This document shows positions 17,470-27,200 of a DNA stretch of 44,013 nt, in pieces. The notes below the pieces were generated by a model. It was not told the DNA's origin, made no database searches, and saw only the letters and a program-made list of their open reading frames with translations. The stretch is from Limnohabitans sp. (GTDB taxonomy: Bacteria > Pseudomonadota > Gammaproteobacteria > Burkholderiales > Burkholderiaceae_C), in assembly GCA_024642215.1 (NCBI GenBank), contig JAHEBO010000025.1:1-44013 (forward strand), in the 5' to 3' direction. Position 1 is the first letter of the stretch. Every line of letters starts with the position of its first letter. Both the position numbers and the translations under genes were made by a program.

Positions 17470-19230
17470 TCAGGAAAAGCTCAGCCTGACATATTGAGCT
17501 GTTTGATAAAAAGCAAAACTCACCAACCATGCAACGCACAAAGGCCACGCAACCGACAGGGCCGTGAACGCCCAGCTCTTGGTTTCATTGCGAATGGTGG
17601 CAATGGTCGACACACAAGGCGTGTAGATCAAAGCAAACAACATGAAGCTGTAGGCACTGATCCAATCCATGTTGTGAACAATGGCGTCGATCAAGGCCTG
17701 CCCCTCATGACCATAGATCACTGCCAGCGCCCCAATCACCACTTCTTTGGCCACAAATCCAAAGACCAAAGCGAGGGTCAATTGTTCATTGATGCCCAAA
17801 GGTTGCAGCAAGGGCGCCATCCAATGACTCAACTGGCCCGCCCAAGTTTCTAAACTTCCGGCAGTGGCACCTTGCGGAAAATTGGTGAGCACCCAAATGA
17901 GCAACACGCCAAGCATGATGAAACGTGTGGTTCTGCTCAAAAAATGCCTGACTTCTTGCCAACCCTTCAAGACCATTTGGCGCAAGGTCGGCAAACGATA
18001 AGGTGGAATTTCCAAAACAAAAGCATCGACGTTGACATATTGCTTTTTAAAGATGACCGATGTGAGCATGGCCATCAAAATGCTCACCAGGTACAAAGAG
18101 AACAACACCCACGGCGCTTGCTCGGTGGTGAACATGGCAGCGATGAACAGCACAAACACCTGCAAACGCGCTGAGCACAAAGAAAACGGAATGGTCAGCA
18201 TGGTGAGGTAGCGCAGGCCTTTTGAGCGAATCACTCGGGTGCCTAGCAAGGCCGGCACGTTGCAGCCAAAGCCCATGAGCAACATCACAAAGCTTCTACC
18301 GTCCATGCCAAATTTGGACATCAAGGCGTCCATTAGAAACGCTGCGCGCGACAAATAGCCGGTGTCTTCAACCATGCCAAGGAACAAGAAAAACAAAATG
18401 ATGAGCGGCACGAAACTGGCTACCGTGCTGATGCCGTTGTACAAACCATCTAGTAACAAGCCTTGCGCCATAACGGGTAAGCCGCTCAGCAGCGGTTCTA
18501 GCGCCTCCGTCCTAGCCGTTGTGAAAAGCCAGCTCATGCCGTCTTGCAGGGGTTTGCCAATGGCAAACACACCTTCAAACAGCAACAACATCACCGCAAA
18601 AAAGATCGGCAAACCCAGCCAAGGATGAAGCAGCACTTTGTCGATGCGTTCAGTCAGCTGGTGCGATGCCTGGGCCGGCACCATCACGCCAGCTTGGAAG
18701 GCCTGCTCTACATTTGAAGGTGTCAAAGCTTGCGGCGGCTGAGCCTTCAAGCCTTCTCGCATGAGTTTCTGCAATTGCTCTGTGCCCTGCCCGTATTTGG
18801 CAGACAACAAACAAATGGGCAAGCCTAAGTTTTGACTCAGCACTTCGGGCTTGATGGTGATACCCAATGCGCTGGCCTCATCGGCCATGTTCATGACCAT
18901 CACCACAGGGATGCCTTGCGCCGAGACTTGCGACAACAAGTTCAATTGACGGTCCACCTGTGATGCGTTCATCATGAACAAGATGAGGTCGGGCTTTTGT
19001 GTTTCCAAATAAGTGGTGACCACTCTTTCGTCGTCTGAGTAGCCGCTTAAATCGTAGATGCCCGGCAGATCAATGAGTTGCGCCATTTGATCGCCCACCA
19101 ACAAGCGCGCTGACAGCAAAGACACCGTGAGGCCTGGCCAATTGCCTACTTTTGCATGCGCACCCGTGAGGCGGTTGAGCAACGTAGACTTGCCCGTGTT
19201 GGGCATGCCGATGAGGACGATCTTTTTCAT
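17470..19230 (-). CDS. feoB: Ferrous iron transport protein B (GTPase-permease)
   Basis: Inner-membrane Fe2+ uptake permease with a fused N-terminal G protein. The G domain shows G1 GMPNTGKS (residues 8-15), G3 DLPG (54-57) and G4 NMAD (114-117), with YDLSGYSDDERV after G3. The membrane part has the Gate motifs MGFGCNVPALLGTR and IPFSLCSARLQVFVLF. At 586 residues it is a short form compared with the roughly 770 of the E. coli protein; much of the linker after the G domain is reduced. The ATG overlaps the feoA stop by four bases. Iron (Fur) and oxygen (FNR-type) control is suggested by sites upstream of feoA. No feoC is present. Confidence 0.95.
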   Translation of the reverse strand: MKKIVLIGMPNTGKSTLLNRLTGAHAKVGNWPGLTVSLLSARLLVGDQMAQLIDLPGIYDLSGYSDDERVVTTYLETQKPDLILFMMNASQVDRQLNLLSQVSAQGIPVVMVMNMADEASALGITIKPEVLSQNLGLPICLLSAKYGQGTEQLQKLMREGLKAQPPQALTPSNVEQAFQAGVMVPAQASHQLTERIDKVLLHPWLGLPIFFAVMLLLFEGVFAIGKPLQDGMSWLFTTARTEALEPLLSGLPVMAQGLLLDGLYNGISTVASFVPLIILFFLFLGMVEDTGYLSRAAFLMDALMSKFGMDGRSFVMLLMGFGCNVPALLGTRVIRSKGLRYLTMLTIPFSLCSARLQVFVLFIAAMFTTEQAPWVLFSLYLVSILMAMLTSVIFKKQYVNVDAFVLEIPPYRLPTLRQMVLKGWQEVRHFLSRTTRFIMLGVLLIWVLTNFPQGATAGSLETWAGQLSHWMAPLLQPLGINEQLTLALVFGFVAKEVVIGALAVIYGHEGQALIDAIVHNMDWISAYSFMLFALIYTPCVSTIATIRNETKSWAFTALSVAWPLCVAWLVSFAFYQTAQYVRLSFS

Positions 19231-19544
19231 GGCCTTGAATCCCCAGTGGATGGCGAGGCCATCATGTCGACCATAGGCACCGCCACAAGCCTTTTGGCTT
19301 CAATGCGTCGCATGATCACTTCAGTGGTGCCCACTCGCACCTGCATGGGCCCGCCAAAACTGGCCTTGCGCAGGACGCGAACAGTGCAGCCCTCTCGCAA
19401 GCCCAAAGCAGCCAAGCGCTGTTTCAAATCTGTGTCCGCGTCAATGTCCGTGATCCTGCCCAACTCACCGACCTGAAGGTGGTCGAGTGTGAACGCATCT
19501 TCCGGCGCAGAAGATGCTTGGAGACTTGGATGGATGGCAGACAC
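19227..19544 (-). CDS. feoA: Ferrous iron transport protein A (SH3-like)
   Basis: Small cytosolic SH3-fold partner needed for full FeoB activity. The 105-residue product has an extra 20-residue N-terminal part before the core LDHLQVGELGRITDID, then DLKQRLAALGLREGCTVRVLRKA and FGGPMQVRVGTTEVIMRR, which are standard FeoA motifs. The only plausible start is the GTG at 19542-19544; no in-frame ATG lies between it and the core. It is the first gene of feoAB and overlaps feoB by four bases. A Fur-box-like site begins 10 bases upstream of the start. Confidence 0.93.
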   Translation of the reverse strand: MSAIHPSLQASSAPEDAFTLDHLQVGELGRITDIDADTDLKQRLAALGLREGCTVRVLRKASFGGPMQVRVGTTEVIMRRIEAKRLVAVPMVDMMASPSTGDSRP

Positions 19545-19553
19545 TACTTTTCA

Positions 19554-19572
19554 AATGAGAATTGTTCTTATT
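19554..19572 (-). promoter_or_regulatory. Fur box over the feoAB promoter
   Basis: AATGAGAATTGTTCTTATT on the plus strand is a 19-bp near-dyad matching the Fur consensus (AATGATAATNATTATCATT) at about 13-14 positions, with the GAGAAT/ATTCTC form common in betaproteobacteria. On the minus strand a good -10 hexamer, TAGAAT, lies at 19576-19581, so the box would cover the transcription start. Fur-Fe2+ repression of feoAB is the expected effect. Confidence 0.7.
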
Positions 19573-19622
19573 TAGATTCTACTTCATCAGAAACCATGCA
19601 ATGTCTTGGCACTTCACAAAGC

Positions 19623-19636
19623 TTGAGCTATATCAA
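19623..19636. promoter_or_regulatory. FNR/Anr-type box between feoA and the carbamoyltransferase homologue
   Basis: TTGAGCTATATCAA matches the FNR consensus TTGAT-N4-ATCAA at nine of ten fixed positions. If feoA uses the TAGAAT -10 at 19576-19581, the box centre falls about 60-61 bases before the start, the class I activator position. E. coli feo is likewise FNR-activated and Fur-repressed. It might also serve the divergent gene. Confidence 0.55.
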
Positions 19637-19703
19637 GAAATTTTGGCCTCTGGATCTTTTGCGCATTTATAGTGGCTAGACATTTTGATCAGGCACATTG
19701 CAC

Positions 19704-20495
19704 ATGAAGCTCATACGCATCAATGACCTCACCGCAAAGGACATCCAAGCGATTTGGCAAGTTGCCGCCCAAACTTGTGCGCCCCTAGAGGGTACCGTTG
19801 CTTGGTCTTTTGAAGGCAACGGCATTCGCACTCGGACCACCTTCATACAAGCCTTTCGTGAGCTGAATCTGAGCTTCGTAGAGTTGCCCAATCTATTGAA
19901 AACTGCAGAACGAGCGTGTGATCTGGCAGGCTACCTTGATCCTTTCTACGACATCTATGTCATTCGAGACAACAATCACGAGCGTTTGACAGAATTTGCC
20001 AAGGCCTCGCAACGCCCAGTTGTCAACGCCATGACGGCAATGGGACACCCTTGCGAAGTGCTGACCGATGCCTATTCCATTCAAAATACCATCGGCCCTT
20101 TAGAGCAGACCCAAATCACCCTTTGGGGCCCACCCACCAATGTGTTGAGGTCTTGGCATGAGCTGGCACAGGTCTTAGGCCTTGAAGTGATACATGTTTG
20201 TGATGCGCACTTTCACGAAAGCAAAGAGCACGTTCGCTTTGTAGAAAAAATTGACGGCCCCACGGATGTGGTCATCACGGACAGTTGGCCCACCGGTTTT
20301 GAAAACACCTTGTGGTCACTGAGCACAGATCATCTTGAAGCAATGGGACAGCCCAAACTGATCGCCACGCCGCCATTTCACATTGGGCAGGAAGTAGCCT
20401 TTGACCCCTTGCACTACAAAGGTTTCATGGGGTACATGCAGAAGACAGATTTGCTCCCGGTACAGAAGGCTATTTTGAGTTACTTTTTAAAGTAG
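19704..20495 (+). CDS. Carbamoyltransferase-like protein (OTC/ATC superfamily), atypical motifs
   Basis: A 263-residue relative of ornithine and aspartate carbamoyltransferases. Recognisable parts are the phosphate loop region SFEGNGIRTRTTF (residues 35-47; the usual S-T-R-T-R reads G-I-R-T-R-T), AMGHPCEVLTDAY (112-124; the carbamoyl-phosphate HPxQ-type loop), WGPPTNVLRSWHEL (141-154) and DVVITDSWPTG. Where ornithine enzymes have the catalytic HCLP, this protein reads IATPPFHIG (220-228), without Cys. It is also 40-60 residues shorter than the usual 305-330. The reaction and substrate are therefore unknown, and a non-catalytic role is possible. Start: ATG at 19704 with AGG ten bases upstream; a TTG at 19698 is in frame. 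No arginine or pyrimidine genes are nearby. It is divergent from feoA, so shared control is possible. Confidence 0.75.
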   Translation: MKLIRINDLTAKDIQAIWQVAAQTCAPLEGTVAWSFEGNGIRTRTTFIQAFRELNLSFVELPNLLKTAERACDLAGYLDPFYDIYVIRDNNHERLTEFAKASQRPVVNAMTAMGHPCEVLTDAYSIQNTIGPLEQTQITLWGPPTNVLRSWHELAQVLGLEVIHVCDAHFHESKEHVRFVEKIDGPTDVVITDSWPTGFENTLWSLSTDHLEAMGQPKLIATPPFHIGQEVAFDPLHYKGFMGYMQKTDLLPVQKAILSYFLK

Positions 20496-20505
20496 CGACG
20501 CTACT
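20491..20505. repeat. Short perfect dyad across the carbamoyltransferase-homologue stop codon
   Basis: AGTAGCG and CGCTACT are separated by one base, and the stop codon lies in the left arm. The single-base gap means it would open as a cruciform or small loop rather than a normal RNA hairpin. No function is assigned. Confidence 0.35.
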
Positions 20506-20510
20506 GAACT

Positions 20511-20537
20511 GAATGATGTGCGTCGAATACATCATTC
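20511..20537. terminator. Stem-loop between convergent genes
   Basis: GAATGATGT and ACATCATTC form a perfect 9-bp stem with a 9-base loop between the stops of the carbamoyltransferase homologue (plus) and the barrel gene (minus, stop 20532). No T run follows on either side, so termination strength is uncertain; 3'-end protection is an alternative. Confidence 0.4.
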
Positions 20538-21248
20538 AAAATACGATTGATAACCAACTGACAGTTTATTGAGGCCACCTGCACCATAAACTGTTACGGG
20601 CACGCCTGCAAGCTGGCCACTTGGCAGGTGTAAATAAGCCCATTGCAGAGAGAGTACTGAATCAGTGGAAATTTTCCTTTCTAATTGGGCCTGCAATTTC
20701 CAAACCGATCCCGAGGCTTTCAAAGGTCCAAGGCATTTGCAACCAGGCACCGAATTTATCAAGTCAGGATGGGACAAACTTCCTATCCCCAAACCTGCGC
20801 CCATCCAAACACTAGACTGCTCAGAAGCAGCCACACGAAGGGAGCCATTGATCAAGAGTGCTTGAGCGGACAACTTTTGATCCATAAGGAAATTGACAAG
20901 ACCAATGCTCGCATTCTTCTGTTGGACGGTACCATTCCAAAACTCAAGCGATAAACGTTTGTGTTTCGTTTCGTCTTTGTCATCTTTGTAGACAAACTCA
21001 CGCCCCAAAGTCAAACCAAGCCCGTTTCCACGGCCGTAATTGCTATGGCCTGTTAGCGCAACAGAGCCTCCTAAAGCGATGTCCGGCCCTGCAAATTTTC
21101 CAGACATCACACCACTGGCAAACAGTGAAACGTAATTTCGATCTTTATCAGACTTTTCAACATTTTGAGCCACAGAAGTCATGGAGAAAGAGAGAAGGAC
21201 AACAGGCAATAAACATGTCCACCATTTGAATTTATTCATCCGTCTCAT
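20532..21248 (-). CDS. Outer-membrane beta-barrel protein, co-transcribed with the giant adhesin
   Basis: A protein of about 238 residues with a signal peptide (MRRMNKFKWWTCLLPVVLL, cleavage near VAQ) and a mature part of alternating Gly/aromatic strands ending in GLNKLSVGYQSYFE, a C-terminal barrel signature (terminal aromatic region). Glycine-rich strands (GGSVALTGHSNYGRGNGLGL, VWMGAGLGIGSLSH) suggest an eight-stranded barrel of the OmpA/Opa/PagL size. It has a CKC pair in a probable loop (VPGCKC). No enzyme motif was recognised, so PagL-like lipase activity is not claimed. The frame opens at an ATG at 21293 inside the giant gene's last codons (8-base overlap); I prefer 21248 because it gives a normal signal peptide. 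The tight linkage suggests that it helps export, anchor or shield the giant protein. Confidence 0.72.
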   Translation of the reverse strand: MRRMNKFKWWTCLLPVVLLSFSMTSVAQNVEKSDKDRNYVSLFASGVMSGKFAGPDIALGGSVALTGHSNYGRGNGLGLTLGREFVYKDDKDETKHKRLSLEFWNGTVQQKNASIGLVNFLMDQKLSAQALLINGSLRVAASEQSSVWMGAGLGIGSLSHPDLINSVPGCKCLGPLKASGSVWKLQAQLERKISTDSVLSLQWAYLHLPSGQLAGVPVTVYGAGGLNKLSVGYQSYFE

Positions 21249-21285
21249 TTGAGTTACTTTCAGTTCAATTTTTTGTTTCGCACGT

Positions 21286-24200
21286 TTAAACATTCACAGC
21301 CTGACCAATCAATGTAATTGCTTGGATGGTATCGGGTTGCGCAGAGGCAAATACAGCGCCCATATCAGCGTAACCGTGATGCAATAAATCAAGTTGCGTG
21401 GCTTGTGTTGCCCCCATAATTTGCGTCATACCAGCATTGTTCATATACAAATGGACGTCAAATGATCCTTTTCCAGGCGCAAGCACATAACCTAACTTCG
21501 TTTCCGAATTGGAAACATAGCAAGCATATGGCGCAGAAACATTGGAAGGCGCGTAGAAGTAATCACCCGTGAATACGTTCTTCCAAGCAAACAGCTCTAA
21601 CGCATCGGGTACAGCACGATCAACAGCATAAAAAGAGATTTCTGCATTTCCACCAGCCACACTTTGCGCCAGTAGATGGGCATCTACTGTACTTGTGCTG
21701 AGCCATCGGTCTGAATTGGGCAATGTGATTGCATACACAGGAAGGCTACGCGATACATCAATGACCACCTCTTTGCTACTCACATCCGTACTGACATTGC
21801 CTGCCAGATCTTTGGCTTGCGCAGTGACAGAGTAACTTTCACCATTCACAAAAGTGTTCAGATTGCCGCTGGTGGGCACTGCTGTTGCTGTATTCAACAT
21901 CCATACACCGGAAAGCACTGACAAGCCTGTATAAATCGCACCATTTACTTCTACAGACAATACTTCGCCTGTTCCAAGGTTTGCATGTCCTTGAATGATG
22001 GGGTGTAAATTGTTCGTAACTTGACCAATGACCGTAGGCGTCTCGGGTGGCGTGGTGTCAATGATCAACTCCAAATTGGATAGATCTGAACTGACATTGC
22101 CTGCCAGATCTTTGGCTTGCGCAGTGACAGAGTAACTTTCACCATTCACAAAAGTGTTCAGATTGCCGCTGGTGGGCACTGCTGTTGCTGTATTCAACAC
22201 CCATACACCGGAAAGCACTGACAAGCCTGTATAAATCGCACCATTTACTTCTACAGACAATACTTCGCCTGTTCCAAGGTTTGCATGTCCTTGAATGATG
22301 GGGTGTAAATTGTGCGTAACTTGACGCTCTACACTTGGAATTTCTGGAGCAAGCAAATCGAAAACCAGTTCGTTATTCGTAACATCTGGACTGACATTTC
22401 CAGCAGCGTTAGAAGTTGCCGCTTGAACCGAATAACTCTGACTGTTTAAGAATGGAAGCAATGCGCCAGATGCTGGAACAGTGATAAAGGTGTTAATTTG
22501 CCAAACGCCGTTTACAACAGGTACATTTTGGTAAATTGCACCATTCACCTCAACCGTTAGCGTCTCTCCACTTCGCAAATTAGCTGTGCCTGTAATCAGT
22601 GGATGAGGGTTATTGCTCAATTGTGCATTGACGGTAGGTGGCAATGGCAATGGCAGTGATTCACCTTGTGGAGGAGAAGGAGAGGGAGGAGGAGGAGCTG
22701 GCTGATTGTTAACAGGTACACCTGGATCAAAAATTCGACCTGCGCTTGGATCATCATCACCAAATGCATTGTCGGTCAGGGTTAGCTCAATGGCCGTGAT
22801 AATTCCGCCGCTGGTGATAAATCTAGCGCCATCTCCGCCTGCCACTTTCTGAGTGAAGTCATACCAGCCAGGCGTCGTCACCAAATGACCATTCAAGTCC
22901 GACACCCCAGCATTAACTGCAGTTTGATTGACATATTTCATGTAGCCATTCAGGCTACCAACAGCCATTTGCGCTCTTGACACATCAATCAACAATCTAA
23001 CTTGCGTGCCATCTCTACTTGGATCGGCATCTAGCAGGCCCATGCTTTGCAGAGGTTCCACATTGAACTGCAGGGTATCCCAAACGGCATTTGCCGGTTT
23101 AGATCCGCCAGTGACACTGCTTGTAGGCGACAGTACTTTGACATCTGACAATTGAGCACTGCTATCGACTGTCGATCCCGTTGTCGATTGCGCAACTGAA
23201 ATAGAAATAACCGATGCAGTGTCTGTGAGCGTTCCGGCCAAAGCTGAATCGAATTTATCAACTGTCGTCCAAGCAAGCGTAGTGACTGCGTTTTGATTGG
23301 CATCGACAATGCCATCATTGTTCAGATCCCCTGCGCCGCCGCCGCCAACACCTGTCAAGGATGCCAAATTGGTTTCCACTGTCGCAGGAATACCGTCTCG
23401 ATCTAATGAGTCCCTGGCGTCAAAAGACAACAACAATGACGCACCCTTAATGCCATCCGAGGCATACAAAGTGAAGGTATCAATCAGACCACTTGAAATA
23501 GCGGTAGAACTAGGCGTGTATGTGTACAAGCCTGTTCGAGTGTGCAAATCCAATACAGAGCCTGAATTGGCAGTAACTGATTGAAGGCTATCAGCTGGAG
23601 GTGCTAACTTATCGCCAAATGTCAGCAAGCTGTCAATTGAAAAGCGAATTGTTTCGCCATCTGAATCCAACCAATCGCGGCCATTCCATAGAGTTGGCGA
23701 ACGATTCTGATCCATGCCACCAACAGCACCATTGGTGACTGTTTGCAAATCACTCAATTTGACATTGGCACGTTGTCCAGTAATGTCATAAAGCCCGGGC
23801 GTACTGTCAATGGTGAATGTATTTGAGTCTGCACTTGAATAGCCATTTTTGCTCAATCGAACTTCATAGTCGCCTGCAGATAAAGCATTGGCTTGAAAAT
23901 TCAACGTATAAGTACTGATCGGCCCGTTCACAACTTCCGTCGTGTTGTAAGCTGGTGGAGAAGTACCGTATACCGACACGGGTAGATGCGTTAGATTGTC
24001 TAAATGAAACAGTGTCACCGTGCATCCAGACTCTCCCGTCAATGTCACACTTTGCAAAGTTTGGGCGGTCAGCAAATCGTAGGGCGTGGGATCAGACACG
24101 GTTTCAAGAACATCCGTAATGACTGGGTCACGCAATGCTGTGATGTCTGTAATCGTGACAACGCCCTGTGCACCTCCTGCATTAGAAACCAAACTTGAAT

Positions 24201-27200
24201 TTAGACTTCCTGTCCTAATATTGAAGATCTCAGAACCTTCTGAATACAAAACGTCTTGGACGATTGCAACTCGCAGTTGCACTGAAATATTTCCTGCTGC
24301 AATGGTCACGCCACTGGCTGCACTGGCCCATGATGTGCCATCAAAGTATTCCAGACCGGCACCAGTATCCGTGCCTATGGTTGCGTAACCTGACGATGAG
24401 CCACCCGACAAGCTGGGCGTCAACGTAACAGGTGAGCCAGATGCATTGGAGAGCGAAACAGTGACTGAAGCATAGGGCTGCGCTTCGCTCAAAGTCAGTG
24501 CACTGACACTGATGGTGGGCTTGTCGTTGTCAGAAATTCCAACAGTGGGGACATTTGTTGAGTTCGTGCTTAAGAACACATTAGCACTACTGCCGTCGTC
24601 CACAACGTGCACAGTGGCTGTCACACCTGAAGCATTGCTGATGGCGTCTGTACCAGTCACAGTGCCAGTCGAAATAGTGAATGCCTCGCTCCCTTCAAAA
24701 ATGTTGTCGTTTGTAATACCGATTCGCAGCAATACCCCAGTTGAGCCGGCGGGCAAGGTAATCGAACCAGAAACATTACCCCAGGTTGTACCATTCCAAT
24801 ATTGCAAAGTCTGAGAAGTGTCGGTACCGATTGCAGCAGTTCCTGCACCGCCTGCACTGCTTAAAGTTGGTGTAAAAATCACTGTGCCAATTGAAGGCGC
24901 ATCCAAACTTACTTTCACAACGGCATAAGGTGAAGCCTCACTGACGATGATGTCAGCCATGCTCAAGGCGCGGGTGGTATTGAGGGTCACAGCTTGTGCC
25001 GTCAAAGCAACAGCCGAATTGCCTGCAATGTCTTGAACCTTGTTGCTGCCTGGCGTGTAATTCACCAGCACGTTACTGTCTGTGTTCAGAATGGCAGAGC
25101 CCAGTGTCAGTGTCACTGTTTTGTTGCTTGTATCCACAGCCACAGCAGATACCGCAACTGCCGTATTGCCACTGCCTTTGCTGACAGAAAAGTCAGAAGC
25201 AGATGGCGCTGTGGCGGCCATGCCCACGCCAGCCTCGGTGTATGTCAGTGTCAGGCCAGTGCCTGAAACGCTTGCCGTTGAAATCGAAGGCGCTGTGGTG
25301 TCAAGGGTCACTGGCAGAGCAGTGCTGGCCGTAGACACATTGCTTGCCGCATCTGTCACTTTGGCCGTAAAACTCAAACTGCCTTGTGAGCGTGTGCTGC
25401 TAGTAATGTCTACGTAGCCAGCGGTGATGTCTGTACTGTTCAGTGTGGCTGTCCCCACCGAATTCACACCCTCGAATAAAGTGACCACATCACCAGACAC
25501 AGGTGCTGTGGTGCCTGCGCCATTCAACGTCACACGCAGCGTCGGTGTTGTGTCGTTGGTCTTGTCATCTGTTGCACTCGTACCGCTGTCGGACGCAGCA
25601 AGCAAATCAATGCCAGGCGCTGCAGGTGCCGTTGTGTCGGTACTGCCATTGATAACGGAACCATTAACCAAACCAAGCGCCTCATTACCCGCAATGTCTT
25701 GAACCTTGTTGCTGCCTGGCGTGTAATTCACCAGCACGTTACTGTCTGTGTTCAGAATGGCAGAGCCCAGTGTCAGTGTCACTGTTTTGTTGCTTGTATC
25801 CACAGCCACAGCAGATACCGCAACTGCCGTATTGCCACTGCCTTTGCTGACAGAAAAGTCAGAAGCAGATGGCGCTGTGGCGGCCATGCCCACGCCAGCC
25901 TCGGTGTATGTCAGTGTCAGGCCAGTGCCTGAAACGCTTGCCGTTGAAATCGAAGGCGCTGTGGTGTCAAGGGTCACTGGCAGAGCAGTGCTGGCCGTAG
26001 ACACATTGCTTGCCGCATCTGTCACTTTGGCCGTAAAACTCAAACTGCCTTGTGAGCGTGTGCTGCTAGTAATGTCTACGTAGCCAGCGGTGATGTCTGT
26101 ACTGTTCAGTGTGGCTGTCCCCACCGAATTCACACCCTCGAATAAAGTGACCACATCACCAGACACAGGTGCTGTGGTGCCTGCGCCATTCAACGTCACA
26201 CGCAGCGTCGGTGTTGTGTCGTTGGTCTTGTCATCTGTTGCACTCGTACCGCTGTCGGACGCAGCAAGCAAATCAATGCCAGGCGCTGCAGGCAGCGTTG
26301 TGTCTATGGTGATGACATAGTCGTTGCTATTTGGGCTGACTGCATTGTTGGACGCATCTTCTACAACGGCAGAGTATGTATAAGTTGTGCCACTCACTAA
26401 TCCAGTGTCTTGATACGACCATGTGATATTGGAGCCAGAAACGATCACATTGGCATGCCCAGCCAAAATGACACCATCTCGGTAAATATTCAAATATTCG
26501 CTGTTTCCTAGGGCCGTCGCAAGTGTACCTGTGAGCAGAGGTGCTGCGTCATTGGTCGTACCAGAAGTCAGCACTGTTCCCGTCTGAGGACTGACGTCAT
26601 CAGTGACGGCAGTGATCACCGGTCTATTGGGGTCCACAATCGGTAACGTGAATGTCATACTGGCCGATAAGTCAGCAAGATCACGTCCAGTGACCGTGAT
26701 CGATAAATTACCAGAACCTGCATCAGGCGTACCACTGAAGCCACGTGTGGATGGATCAAAAATAAGCCAGGCCGGCAATGGCGATCCATCTGCTAAGTTG
26801 GCAACGTATGCAATGCTGTCACCTGTGTCGACATCTTGAAATGCAGTGACTGTGAAGGGGGTAATGGCAATCGTGTTGTCGCCGTTTGTATCCAAAACCA
26901 ATGTTGTTGTGGCGGGCGATGGTGCAGATGATGCCAAAGGTGCATCGTCTGCACCTCGAATGGTGACGGTCAGGTTCGTTGCTGATGTTTGTGCAGTCGC
27001 ATCTGTTAATTGATAGGAAAACGTGTCTGTCAGGGTGCCGTTTTGCGGCAATGCCTGTACAGTTGCGTTGGCATTGTTAACCGTATAACGATAAGTACCA
27101 TCCGCACCAACCACCAAGCTGCCATAGCTTCCAACAATTGTCGAACCATTGTTCGAGAGCGTGCTGTTGGCCGCAACTGAAGTACCACCTGTAACACTGC

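Noticed and set aside
20532-21293. Lipid A 3-O-deacylase (PagL) assignment for the barrel protein
   Set aside because: Size fits, but I could not identify the catalytic His-Ser pair in the expected C-terminal strand context.
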